Source of the DNA: Magicicada cassinii
Lineage: Eukaryota > Arthropoda > Insecta > Hemiptera > Cicadidae
DNA: 23,435 bases
Direction: 5' to 3'
Assembly (NCBI GenBank): GCA_028571305.1
Contig: JAOXNS010022237.1
Span: forward strand, 1 to 23,435
In this document: one piece after another, positions 10,394-21,560 of the stretch
Layout: each line of letters opens with the position of its first letter
Numbering within the stretch: the first letter of the stretch is position 1
Notes under the pieces: generated by a model
What the model saw: the letters and a program-made list of their open reading frames with translations, nothing else
What the model was told of the DNA's origin: nothing
Databases searched by the model: none
Program-made: the position numbers and the translations under genes

Positions 10394-10883
10394 CTAGTCA
10401 AATACAATGTCGTTTTTAGTGGCTTGAGTGAAGTGGTATCAAAATTCAGTGCTCTTGAAACTTTTAATATTTTGAAAAATTTTAATGACATTGATCCCCT
10501 GCGTAGAGCCGAAAAGTTCGCAGCCACATACGACAAAGACATTTCCTGAGCACTTTCACATGAGATTTTAATTATGTGATGGCGCTTCGTGAATGTATCT
10601 CAGAAGTGACGACATTCAATGAACTCGCTTCCCTACATATAGTCAAAAATCACTTTCTTCCGCCCAGTTTTTCTGTAGTTTGTACCACTTCAGTATTGAT
10701 TTTTGACCATTCCTGACACAACTGCCAGTGCGGAGCGTTCATTTTCAAAACTGACAACCATAAAAAATTATCTGGGAAGCAACACGGGCCAGGAAAGATT
10801 GCATGATTTAGCAGACTGTAGCTAGGAAGCTGGACTTCGAGGAAGTTAGAGATCAAAGCCAGACGGAAGCCATATATTTTTAA
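10394..10883 (+). pseudogene. hAT-family transposase, C-terminal fragments
   Basis: From about 10394 to a stop at 10547 one frame reads through VVFSGLSEVVSKFSALE and then LRRAEKFAATYDKDIS. This is the helical region before the dimerisation domain in MYM-type-1-like hAT proteins. From 10703 another frame reads LTIPDTTASAERSFSKL, then IKNYLGSNTGQERLHDLA, the diagnostic hAT C-terminal dimerisation domain (T-A-S-ER-FS-L-IK--LRS-M-QERL). A stop at 10823 and a frame change follow, then ARKLDFEEVRDQ and the natural terminus at 10881-10883. The N-terminal zinc finger and most of the catalytic region are missing. A long minus-strand open frame at 10183-10542 is only the shadow of this region. Confidence 0.85.
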
Positions 10884-11198
10884 AATATGGCATGAAAATT
10901 GTTACATTTACAAAATTTAACTGGAAATAAGTATCACGATTTTTTGGTTCCATATAAATGGTGTTTTCATTTATTAACTTATTTTTAAAATTCCTCATAT
11001 ATAACTTACTCGAGAAGTGAATAGGTCTCTCCTATCGTCGTATCTTACTATCTCGGCGCTAGCTGGGTGCTCCATTGCTGACCTGTTTTGGCCCAGTAGA
11101 TTCAGTAGGTATGGAAATTATTCGAACATTACAAAAGTGTAAGGACAACAAGGGAACTCGAAGGGAGACCAACTTGAAACTTTGCAAGGGCTCTTTAA

Positions 11199-11216
11199 CC
11201 TCTAATTACGCCACTG
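11199..11216 (-). repeat. hAT right terminal inverted repeat
   Basis: The minus strand reads CAGTGGCGTAATTAGAGG inward. The CAG start and CAGTGGCG motif fit hAT termini. Its position about 330 bp after the transposase stop is normal for the family. Confidence 0.75.
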
Positions 11217-13080
11217 AAACGAAGTAGAAAAGTGTGACTCTTATATAAAACAATGTAAGTTATATAAGTTACTTAGAAATCATGTCTTCTAATTATGCCT
11301 TTGTGCGAATATAAGTAAATTTATTTATAAAAGATTTGCATAAGAAACATTTAAGAGAGTGCTGCGGAAAGTTTCCTAAATACGACGTAAGTACTGTGTT
11401 AAGGAACCTCATGTCTTGGCACCGAGCGTTCTGAACCGTATAACAGTATGTGTATGGCACCGCTTTGTGTAAACGGATTTAGGTGTCTTTCTGCATCTTT
11501 CCTTAATCATGCCGTGCCGTAAATTCTTTGTACTAAACTTCTAATTACTTAGTGTTTAACATAGTTCGCTATGTTATTAGTTTAAACTTCTGATTACTAG
11601 TTTAAGTAAAAATAGATTTAAAAATTGGTTAAAAATAAATTCTTCATTTATGTAGCTGTGACGTACGGATAACGTTTTATAAGAGGTAAAGTCTTTAGCG
11701 ACATCAGCTTATTTCAAACGTTGTATTCTACCCAGATGGTGAAATGGAAACGAGCTACAGATCGATATATTTACTCGTCGGTTTAATAAATAACGAGCTT
11801 GGCAAACAGAATTAGACACGCTTCCACCACCTAGCAGACGGCTGGTTAGTAGATAGACGAATTGTGTGTTTTGAGGAGGAGGAGTTGCAGTCAGGAATTG
11901 GCAGCGGTTCCTAAAGAGGCGACACACACAGAGTCACGGCCCCGGGAGTGATTGACAAGAGATCACCGGTCGCTCGTATTGTCTACGTAATTGCTTTGGT
12001 TATATCCGTTTCAAACCCACCATTCCCATTGCCACAGCAATCTTATAATTCAGTTTCAATTACAGTGTGCCGTTACGTTTATCGATACTTACTTCCTTGT
12101 ATCATCTACAAGCGTAAGCGTATTGTTGTACTAATTATGCTAAACGTATACTCATAATTCTGTAAACGCCATAGTTTTTTGCTTTAATGTTTGCACTATT
12201 CTGCTAAACGTCATCCAGATTCTTGTTATTCTCGTATAATGGTGTATTACACTCCAATTAATTGTAACTGAGCCAAAATTAACTTAGGCCGTGGACTTAC
12301 ATTAACTAACGCTCGAAACTGTACAAGGTGCAGGATGGAGTACGGCAGTTAATACTGTTAATTTTCATAGAGATTCCGTCCCCGTCTGCTCCAATATCGT
12401 CAGTTTTTTTTTCGAAAGCTGGACGCAAAAAAAATATTGTAATTCTCTTTAATTGTACTAAATAGCATTTCTGAATTTTACGTAAACACTAAAAATTGTA
12501 AAAGGTCGAGCGTAATGTTTTTACGTAATGGAACGTTATGACTTATAAAATATAATTTATTGCGTAATAAGCTATGAACACAGATTACACGTGTTTCGAA
12601 AACGTTGTGGGATAAACTAACGTATTGTAGGTTCGCCGGGATTATTATATGCGGCGTTTATAGTTTGGCCGACTGTGTAAGGAGACCATTGCGGGCGCCA
12701 GAAAAAACCAGTTGTTTGTACAGTGATTAGTACGTTCAATAGGCTAATGCGCGCAAAATACTGTCAGACTGTAAGTGATTGTTTTAACAGCGATTTAATA
12801 CAGTTAATTATTTTAGTGACTGCTGTCGATTATGGTGCGTATCGGCGGTTTAGCTAGTTGCTTACTGATTTGAGGAAAAATATAGTTTGAATTAGATATC
12901 ATTTGGATAAAAATGTCATCATTGTGTTCCCTCATGCATTGGACCCGTAGCTGTTGAGGCCTCTACCGGGGTATAGCCACGGCCAGCCCAGGGAATTTAG
13001 TTTAGCAGGCTGTGGTATAGCTCAGGCTACACTACCGCCAAAGAGAAACGATTCGGCTTTTAACCACGTGAAGCCCTTTC
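11217..13080. other. Unassigned stretch, no gene seen
   Basis: No protein domain, RNA gene or transposon body recognised. It contains a small hairpin between direct repeats (11535-11598, see findings) and a local rise in GC content from about 12940. Open frames at 11709-11927 (-), 11948-12157 (+) and 12954-13160 (+) match no family I know. Confidence 0.5.
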
Positions 13081-13425
13081 AGACGACACGCCGTACCGCG
13101 TACGGCGCCGCGCCGTGCATTCCATTAACACCCCGTGAAGTATACGACTTTTCGCCGTGAACACCACGGCGCGCATTGACAAACCAGTACATTTCGGACG
13201 TTCAGGAGACGTTGTGCTGTGTCTGGTACAACAGTGACTGCTAAATTTCGAGTTTTTCCAGTTGGATGTTCGAGAAAGATCGATTAAGTATACAAGTAGT
13301 ACTGTGTACTGTAATACAACGCAAAAAGCGACGGAGCAGAAGGAGAAAGTTGGTTTATCTGTTAAACGTTTAAAGCCTTGTAGCTGGCGCTTTTGTTTAA
13401 CAGTTTGAGAAATGATAAAAACAAG

Positions 13426-13558
13426 TTTTTCAACTATTTTAGATTCGATGGCAGTATTTTATGATCTGTTGAATAAAGTTCAAAAACAAATTCTAATCAA
13501 AAATACCAACGTGAGAGATGCTATTTTACCAACCGAGAAACTCGCAGTAACTCTTTAG
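13426..13558 (+). pseudogene. PIF/Harbinger (HARBI1-like) transposase fragment
   Basis: The frame from 13426 reads FFNYFRFDGS. One frame over, from 13442, it continues as AVFYDLLNKVQKQILI, then KNTNVRDAILPTEKLAVTL and a stop at 13556. This is the N-terminal segment of PIF/Harbinger transposases, where F-N-FRM------LL--V---I-K-DT-MR-AI-P-ERLA-TLRFLATG is conserved just ahead of the DDE domain. The DDE catalytic region was not found downstream, so the gene is truncated as well as frameshifted. Downstream sequence (about 13630-13870) has an open stretch that I could not match. Confidence 0.68.
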
Positions 13559-14517
13559 AAATGATTGTGTTGTTTATGCTTAGAGCACGATTATTTTACA
13601 GTGTATTTACAGGCAGAAGACTGCTGAATGATGTCTCAAATCGAAGTATCACCGCCGTTTCATAAATCTGAAGAGTTACACTCTTACGCGTGCTATCTAC
13701 TCGCCAAGAATCAGCAATTTCTCCTGCTATACGCGGCAGCGAATGTAGTAGAAACGCATTAAAGCTTGACGCTTTACATGCTGTATGTCACACAAACATG
13801 TGTTGACGCCTGCTGTCGGAATGATCTGATGATTTCTTAATCCAGCACTTTTATCGTCATATGGGTATGCAGTGTTACGTGTGACAACTGTTCTCAAAAG
13901 TGTTTAGCTATAAATGTCGTTTCGTAGCAATTCCAAGCTAATCTGTATTAAATTTTTCTTGCTTACTTTTTAAGTTAGTCTTTAGTTTCAACAGAAATTT
14001 AAAATTTTTCAAATTTTTGATTTTGAATTAAATTTGAGAGACTTAAAATGACACTGTAAGTATTCTGATATTCATGTTTATTATACGGGTAACAATATTA
14101 TCACCAGAGGTGGGCCTAACTTTAAACGTAATTGTCCAATTATGAAGGCAAAAGTACGTTCTTACCTTCATACAGAAAATTCCGTGGCATGCAGTGCATT
14201 AACGCAGTCATCTTAGTACTTTCATATTACAGACGTGTAATGATCAGTAAATTGTATGAGTGTGTACTGAAACAATAAAAACTACTATAAAGTTGTAGTA
14301 GGCACAAGTTTATTATTTATGTGTAAAAATTATTTTATATTTATGTAATACAATAAGTTCATAAATTTATCCAATACGATAAATACAACCATTAGATTAC
14401 ATATCACAAATAGCAAATTTAATTATCCTCTGAAATACGTAAAAGCATGTTGCATAAGTCCAACGAAGTAAAAGGAACTAGACTGAGTGTGTAAATGGCC
14501 TGACAGAGGAGAATTCA

Positions 14518-14537
14518 ACGGCACAGCGCCGTGCCGT
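14518..14537. repeat. GC-rich near-perfect 20-bp palindrome
   Basis: ACGGCACAGCGCCGTGCCGT reverse-complements to itself except at one symmetric base pair (two positions). It resembles the left GC-rich block at 13103-13119 and probably belongs to the Harbinger element's right end. Confidence 0.6.
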
Positions 14538-15788
14538 GTGAAATGCTCCTGGCGTGATTAGCTGCACGGGTGTAGGCTGTATTCACATGTAGATGTTGCA
14601 CAGTTACAAACTGAGGTCTTGTTCTTACAATGTCAGACATACTGTTGTATTGCACGAACAGTAGGTAGACGGGGTTGGATTAACATTAAATTGAGCCGAA
14701 CATCATGACAAGTCAACTGCGTGCAAAGGGAGCTGTCTTCCACTAAACTACCCTCTATGAAATTTGTTGGTAACAATTTGATTGTTTTTCTGTTCGTGGT
14801 ATCGATTTAGCTCCGCTCAGATGATCACCGCATAAGCAATTAACAATATATGAACTGCTGATTATATAATAGTTATTTCAATAATTTTAAATTCCCTATC
14901 GATTATCGTCACACTAGTCAGCGTGTCCTCATTCGCACGCATAATCGTATATGCCATTATATGCGATTGTTTACAGTGGTCTGTTGTATGTCACTACGTA
15001 TTCTGTGTTAAATTTGTTCTGCGCTTGCACACGGCAGACGGTAAATCTTGGAATTTGCTGATTAAATTTTTTTTTAAGGAATCGGTTTGTATCTAAAATT
15101 ATATTCAGCTGCCGAACAATTTAACCTCGGGCAAGAGAAAAGTCCGTTAAATTTTGCAATAAAATCTAAAACGAAGGGCAGAATGGTATTATGGAGCTCA
15201 TTTGTATTTTACCGAAGTAACTGGGTCGTGTCCTCATGGAGCAGAAGGCAGATGAGCAGCCAAGATAAGGTACAAGGGTACATAAGGTAGAGTGCGGTGT
15301 GGTGAAAATTACTGGAGAGACAGCGGACTTGATTAGGAAGGTGCCACGACAACGGTCGAAGCGAATTGTAGCTTTGTACATCTACCTGTCTAATGTATCA
15401 AACAGATACAGCGAGGTGGGGGGGGGGGAGATTTGTATTGTTTTGCTATCAAAATCCAAATACGTGCATGCACTGAAATTTGATTATTTGTATTCAGTGT
15501 GCAACACGAGACTTATATCTACCGATCTATATAAAGCAGGACGTGAGTTGCTCTTAGCCGTACAGAATACGAAATGGCACAGCGAAATTGGCCACCATAT
15601 CGTTGATGAAAATAAATTCGGTAGTTAGACAGCTTTGTCTTCTTTCCAGCGAGATATGTTCGGTGTCAGGATTACGGGACATTTTATTTTGTGCGCAGTA
15701 CACTCTCTCTTGTGTCAAATACGGGTAAACGTATGCTTAGTTAGTCTTTTTTTCCAAGGTACTCCCTTTTTGTTTCCAAATATACATG

Positions 15789-15898
15789 ACAATATATATT
15801 GTAAAAAAATACGTGTAAGCCTATATGCAAATACTTGTGTGTTAGTATTTTTGCACGCGCGTGTGTACATGAATTTTTTTCACGTATTACAATATATT
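15789..15898. repeat. AT-rich stem-loop (possible MITE remnant)
   Basis: The left arm ATATATTGTAAAAAAATACG (from about 15796) and the right arm CACGTATTACAATATAT (from 15881) are reverse complements apart from extra A bases on the left. They enclose a loop of about 65 bp. The left arm also starts inside a perfect palindrome, ACAATATATATTGT (15789-15802). Confidence 0.5.
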
Positions 15899-16106
15899 CC
15901 ACGTTTATAAAATTTGTAGAATACGACTGTTGCTACAGAAGTTCTCCGGAACGTATCTCCTCCAGTGCTTTCTATTTTTGACCACTAGACCATATCTCTC
16001 TGTCTTAAGATTCATTTTTGTTAAGGAAGACTGTAGTCAGATTTTTCAAAAATTTGACATTTTGAATTTTCTGTAAGTGTGTATTATTTTCTGAACAATG
16101 TGATAT

Positions 16107-16128
16107 ACAATATATGTGTATATATTGT
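16107..16128. repeat. 9-bp-stem AT hairpin
   Basis: ACAATATAT, a GTGT loop, then ATATATTGT form a perfect stem-loop. The stem sequence repeats the ACAATATAT motif of the stem-loop about 300 bp upstream. Confidence 0.6.
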
Positions 16129-18394
16129 TTATGGCTTAGAAATTACAGACGATTTTCTATATGGTGACACACTGTATTTTATGGTGGCGTTTTTCAGTTT
16201 CATTAAAAATCTGGCATTGTATTGTTTTAATTAGTAGGTGCACATATTTTGCAAATTGTTACGTATAGTAGTACAACAGTTTCGCCGTTTTCTACATAGT
16301 TTTATACTTAAGGTGAGTAACCTATTAATATAGGCTATTTCTATTTGTTACATAACAAATTTTAAAAATATTATCAGATTTTAGCACACTTTTTTAATCG
16401 ACTAAACAAAAATTTGTGTCTTGTACGCGAAGCATAATATTTGAATTAGTGTAAGTCTTTGTTATAGACAGTGTAATGTTTGAGTAATCCTGAAAATTTC
16501 AACTAAATAGGTGCTGTAGCTTTTCAGTAAATGGTACCTAAAATTGTCAAATGTAGCTTGGCAAAGACAGGCACAACGGTATCCCCTTAATATTTTTTCC
16601 TATATTTCATGTCTTTAGGCCCATCACGGACATTCTTTACAATCGTTACACTGTTTTTAGCATAACGTTGGTAATCTATAGTCACGTATTCTTACCAACC
16701 GACCGACCCGATGTTAGATTTCTCTCTTATTATGTCTCCTAGTGCCTTTACACGTACTTCTCTTCTCTCCATATTTCGTACTGCCTCCATTCATGATTCG
16801 TTCTTTCTTCGTTAATCTCTCTGTTTTCCTCAGTAGTCAGTTAGCTTATATTTAATCTTATTCGAAGTACGGCTGTAGCCTACATAAGTAAGGGTTAGAA
16901 CTTTGAGCTATTTCTTGTTTTTCCTTTAGTCCACATTTTATCTGTCCCTCTTATCTTGTGGAAAATTTTTCTGTTTACTCCTCTATATGTATTCTGCTAC
17001 ACCACAAAGGGGTTAGTTGTCAAAGGCCGGTTTAAACAGTTCACTTAGAGAAAATGCCCTAGTTTCTGTGGGGTTTTCCGATTATTCGAAATTCGAAGAA
17101 TTACGCCGCATAAAGGACTTGCAGGTAGAGTTAGTCGCGCAGCATGTTAGCAGCTGTAATTATCGAAAATAAAAAACACCAAATATTGTTTATTGTGCTT
17201 AAATCGATTGGTTTTTACTGAGCTGGTTGGATACTTAAAAGAGAGAAACAATAAGGAAAGTAATCGCGTCCGTTGGTGAGCCTACTGTGTTTGTCGGATC
17301 GCAGATAACTTTTTGTGATCGCCTTTTGATCTTCTATTGAAAACAGTGAAGCGTGTGGTTATTGAATATTGCCTTTATACCTGTTGCTGATGCTCCTATT
17401 ATTATTACGGTTGAATAAGTTGTGAAATTCAAATACTCTATGAAAAACTGTGCACCGATCGTCTGCCTATTATTTTAAGCTATATTTTGCTGCCGCAGAC
17501 TCATCGTAACGTTATTCAGCTCTTCTTAGATCCTATAACGGTCTTAATATCGTCCAAATATGTCATCAGGAATATTAAGAACAATAATCATACATTATTC
17601 ATTTATTAATTTATTTGTTTATTCTTTATATTTTTATGCGAGGTTTCTGCAGGCCAAGCCGTGTCTCCCTTTACTTACTCCTCGTCGGCCGGACAGCTTT
17701 GTTCAGCTGCGTTTTATTGATGTAATCGAGTTAGTTTATAGTCTACGTCGTGACATCTGCGTTCCGTCTACGAATAGCATAAGTATGTGGCTTTGCTTTA
17801 TGGTGTCACAATGCATGTCTCAAGTGGAATCACTTTAGACCATTATTAAAGTGTTAGAACTGTTATACTTTGAAAGCATAAACGGAACCTATTGTACCGT
17901 TAAAGTGTGTTTCAATCACTAGCTGGAGTACTATGTTCCTCTCTGATTCGTGTATTATATGCTTAATAGAATGACCACATTATTCGTTTACTACAGGTAT
18001 TGATGACTGTGATGTCGGCTGGCTCAATACCGCGAGATTTCATTTTATTCTCACAGCGGGTAAAAATATTATAAGACTTTTCTATAATCGGTCCCCGTCG
18101 CAGGGCACCTAGTAGTGTCCCTCTATAGTATCACCTCTGCTTAGCAACTGGGAGCTGGTGTTGAATCGTAAACCCCTCGTGTGTATGTGAGAGAATCCTG
18201 TGAAACCTACCGTTACTAGCTAGATACGGGCACTGTACACTCGTTTCGATGGATGGACCAGTATTTGCAACTTCTGTGTACATAGATTTTATCTGATTTT
18301 AAACAGTGGCAACATTACCGTATAAGCTGTGTAAGCAATTTAAAATAGGAAAAAATAATGTGTTATAATTACTACAGTTATTTAAATACAGCGG

Positions 18395-18790
18395 ATGATA
18401 ACATTGGAGGACAGAGGACGTGACATTGGATTGTCAGAAAGAAGACGGAATACTTGAGCTTCAACGAGTATCAAGACTGTGAGATCAGAATGCAAGAGGA
18501 TAAGTTTAAATATCCAGGCTGAGTGGTAACTGGAGACAAAAATCTCGATGGAGACAAAAATTTCGATCGATGGATAGCTTACAGAATTTAAGCATGATGT
18601 GGATTAACTGGAGAAAAATGTCAAGGGTGCCATGTGACCGAATCGAGGCCGAAGTTAAGAGAAAAGTATATAAAACTGTGGTAAAACCAGTAATGATATA
18701 TGGTGCTGAAACGTGACCAGTGAGGAAAACGCTAGAGAGAAAGGTTTTGAAGTAGCAGAAATGAAAAATAAATCCTGGAAAAATAAAATG
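18395..18790 (+). mobile_element. RTE-type LINE, reverse-transcriptase C-terminal remnant
   Basis: Pieces in all three plus frames align in order with the end of the RTE reverse transcriptase. TLEDRGRD is near 18395. From 18427 comes WIVRKKTEYLSFNEYQDCE, then IRMQEDKFKYPG, VVTGDKNLDGD and a run of frame changes. From 18582 comes MMWINWRKMSRVPCDR, then IEAEVKRKVYKTVVKPV and MIYGAET, with a stop in place of the usual Trp, followed by PVRKTLERK and, one frame over, FEVAEM. RTE elements carry KTEYL-F, KFKYLGS, GVLCDR and VYKTVVRPAM-YGAETW in this order. Upstream parts (endonuclease, catalytic YADD region) are absent, consistent with 5' truncation. Confidence 0.88.
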
Positions 18791-19013
18791 ACGTGTGTTA
18801 CACGACATCCACAATTTTTACTTTCATCCAAGATATTGTTTCTTTTTCCTACAATGGATTGGAGCATTGACCATAACAATAACAGAATGTTTTTTAAGAT
18901 CCTGGACTCTAAACCGTTGTTCAAATGACATATCTTTGTTATATTTGTATATTTACTATTTCCGAATAACATGTAAAGTCGTTTTTTGCATCATCATGCT
19001 TCAGATTGCTCTG

Positions 19014-19710
19014 AGCCATTGCATTTATTATCCCTTCCATCCAAGTCTGTCACGGCCTCCCTCTCTTCCTTCTTTCAGGAGGGGTCTATTCTAGTAATTT
19101 CTTTGGTTACCTATCATTGCGCGCGCGCGCACACACACACGTCTTTACCACCTTAATCTTTTAGCATAAATTTTATCCTTTATAATACACTATATTCATT
19201 ATTTCCTTTTTTCTTCATTCTTTAGCGTATCCAGCAATGTATATCTACACGATCTTCTCCAATATTCCATTTCCATGGCTTGTAATCTTTATCTCATCTG
19301 TAGTCTCCCACTCCTCAGCTCCCACATGTTACAATACTGTCTACTAATGTCTTGTAAATTTTGATTTTTGTTTCGGGCCTTAGTTGATTGTTCCGTAAAG
19401 GGGAACGTAACTGTCTCGTCACTTATTTCCTTTGTCCTGTTCGATTTTTTATTTCTGCTACACCTGTGCCGTCTTTTGTAATCATGACACCAAGGTATTT
19501 GTTATCTACTCCCTCCCCGTTCCAACAATACGTATCTGCATATATTTCCAACGCCAATGTATTCAGTCTTATTTGTTAAGCCCCATTTCTGGTATTCTTC
19601 GTGTAACCTTTTATGGATACAACAGACGTTATCCTCGTCCTCAGCTGTCTTCCGCGAAGAGCTTTCCGTCATTGATAGCTATTCCATTGATGGGATATCC
19701 CCATTGATGG
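19014..19710 (-). mobile_element. LINE reverse-transcriptase C-terminal half, remnant
   Basis: On the minus strand, from the upstream end: GYPINGIAINDGKLFAEDS (about 19707-19650; the AYADD-like site is degraded). Next come RLHEEYQKWGLTNKTEYIGV (about 19610-19550), NKYLGVMITKDGTGVAEIKN (about 19515-19445), KIKIYKTLVDSIVTCGS (about 19360-19310) and AMEMEYWRRSCRYTLLD (about 19280-19225). The end is PPERRKRGRP, a stop, then QTWMEGIINAMAQSN (about 19075-19020). This is the normal order of thumb and C-terminal motifs in arthropod LINEs. Many frame changes and stops separate the blocks. A GC/AC dinucleotide tract (19118-19142) interrupts the C-terminal part. The 3' untranslated tail and target duplication were not identified. 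Confidence 0.86.
19118..19142. repeat. Alternating GC/AC tract
   Basis: Six GC and five AC dinucleotides in direct succession make 25 bases of unbroken purine/pyrimidine alternation, flanked by T and GT. Such tracts can adopt Z-DNA; here it lies inside a dead LINE and is probably a microsatellite that grew there. Confidence 0.9.
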
Positions 19711-19739
19711 GCGCCTCATATCTTTATTGACACTACTAA

Positions 19740-21560
19740 AATCAAGACAAGTGATTTGATACCTCAGTGATCAAAACACGTGAATCCGTTTTAGTGTTAC
19801 AAGGATCAAACAAACGAACATGCCACCTAAAGACACTGTTTTCGTAAGAACAGTAAATATATACGGTTACTTAACAGGATACGAAATTACTTAAGTTTAT
19901 AGAGTACACATTAGAAAGTAAAATATAACTATTATAAACACGCAGCATTTATTAATTAGTAATCTAATACGCTGAAGCACATGTGATATAGTCTTATACC
20001 AAGGAAACACAGCGCTCGCTTTATAGTGTTCAACATACTTGGTGCTCAAACAAACGATCATAACTCAATGTAACGCATTTGTTATAAAAGTCCTCAAGTA
20101 AACATAAAAATTAATACAGTAACTTGATGTGTTACGTGTTGTGTAGCGGTTGTATACAGTTACGACGCCAATAGCTGGCCACGGGTTTACTTAACATTTT
20201 ATAGAAACACTTGTTTTTTTTCTGAATCTGTTAAGCTAGAAACTTACAGATTGAATAAAAATTAGATTCAATCGATTGTGAAAAGTTCATTGGCTTACAC
20301 TACGTACATATCTTTAACAACAGAAAAGTTTCTCACAGACAGACCAACTTTTCATATCGTAATTCGAAAAAATCGTAACCAAACGTTACATATACTTTTT
20401 TCATAAGAATGAAGAATATAGATAATAATGGAGTATTCAGTCGACTTACTGGTGTATTAAGGCACACGGTGAACCAAAACGATCCATTTACGTCAATAAA
20501 CAACGGAAGTACGCCGAGTTATGTTTTTAAATTTCAATAAATTACTGCAATGTAAAATCTGTTGCTTTCACACATTCTTCAGCTTTGTTAAGTGTGAAAT
20601 AATTTAAAATAATTATTTGACCAAAATATTTTAAAAATATGAAGGATAACGTTTGTTACATTATAAAAGTTTAAAACTTATAATCCTGTAACTTTAATTT
20701 TTAGACGACTACATTTGCAAGTCGCGCAATGTATTGCCATGTCTTCCCCATTGTGTCGAGTGACTTCTGATTGGAGTATTTCTTCATGCGTAAGGTTGAT
20801 ATTTTAATTTAGTTTTATGTGCCAAAAATCAGTGAAGTATGTTAAAAATCAGTGTTGACGTCCCCGCCGTTACCTTTTCTTATAACATTCCACATTTATT
20901 CCGTTCTCAGTGTTGGGAATCGTTCTAGTTACCTTCAGTGTTTGTTGTATACGGTCTGTTTAATAGCCACTTCAATCATTTTAGAGAACTTAATATTTGT
21001 GAAAACTAAATTTTTAATGGTCTTAAAAGACAATGTTGTTAAACGTTACTTTTGTTTGATTCGTTTCGCGTTTAGCACACATCTCGTTCAAGATCACTTC
21101 CGCTGGATTGTCGCCGCGCACAGTAACCTTTTATCTGAAATTCAAATCCAGTTTCGTGAGCGCAATAAAACATAACGCGTAACACTTTTTCGTGTTACGA
21201 CCTTACATTGTTCACAGCATTCGCGACACAATCTTACGTATGTGATCAGCTGCGCGGCCGCTAAGGTAACAACACCGCACGTTTTAATCACGTACGAACG
21301 AGTAGAACCGACTGACTTTCCAAGTCATGTTTCTACGCGTGGGCGAGAGAAATTTCAAAACTACACAGCTCGTAAAATCGTAACGTGTGTATTGTTTAGG
21401 TACAGTATTTTTTTTTTAATGTCTGAAGACTCATTGTGCGTATCAATCAGGTTCAAATGTCTAGGAGCTTGTGTGATTGGGGAAGACTGAAATTGGCAAC
21501 TAATATATCTGAGCCGCTAAATGTTAGGTTGCATAAAGTAATTGTGGTGGTACTGAACTA
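19740..21560. other. Unassigned stretch, no gene seen
   Basis: No domain, RNA gene or transposon body recognised. Plus-strand frames at 20852-21175 (107 residues) and 21242-21490 (82 residues) match no family I know; the first is hydrophobic at its start but otherwise featureless. Confidence 0.5.

Larger units (their letters stand above)
10394..11216 (+). mobile_element. hAT transposon, 3' portion with right terminus
   Basis: Transposase remnants (10394-10883) are followed by about 330 bp of non-coding sequence. This ends at 11199-11216 in CCTCTAATTACGCCACTG, whose reverse complement CAGTGGCGTAATTAGAGG is a typical hAT terminal inverted repeat beginning CAG. The next eight bases (AAACGAAG) would be the target-site copy. 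No matching left end or target copy was found upstream, so the element is 5'-deleted or its left end has drifted. The coding part resembles the hAT branch related to zinc finger MYM-type 1-like proteins. Confidence 0.8.
13086..14560 (+). mobile_element. Decayed PIF/Harbinger-type element, approximate limits
   Basis: A transposase remnant (13426-13558) sits between two GC-rich, palindrome-like blocks in otherwise AT-rich DNA. The left block at about 13086-13173 contains ACGGCGCCGCGCCGTGC; the right block at 14518-14537 contains ACGGCACAGCGCCGTGC. The two 17-mers differ at three positions. GC-rich palindromic subterminal blocks are known in some Harbinger families, so I infer that they mark the element's ends. 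The exact termini and a 3-bp target duplication could not be fixed, and the limits given are estimates. Confidence 0.5.
14560..18390. other. Unassigned stretch, no supported gene
   Basis: Nearly 4 kb of AT-rich sequence. The longest plus-strand frames, 15299-15628 (109 residues) and 15635-15910 (91 residues), have no recognisable domain, and their start codons and codon use give no support. Features seen are an 11-base G run at 15418-15428 and AT-rich hairpins at 15789-15898 and 16107-16128. No RNA gene was recognised. Confidence 0.5.

Noticed and set aside
10183-10542. 119-residue minus-strand open frame
   Set aside because: The plus strand of its upper part encodes hAT transposase fragments; the minus frame is a shadow.
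12954-13160. 68-residue open frame in GC-richer DNA
   Set aside because: It runs into the GC-rich palindromic block attributed to the Harbinger element and has no recognisable domain.
15299-15628. 109-residue plus-strand open frame
   Set aside because: No known domain. An 11-base G run lies inside it, which is unusual for coding sequence, and another open frame lies on the opposite strand.
16690-17010. Possible antisense LINE fragment (pyrimidine-rich plus strand)
   Set aside because: Minus-strand translations are Glu/Arg-rich but do not line up with any ordered LINE motif.
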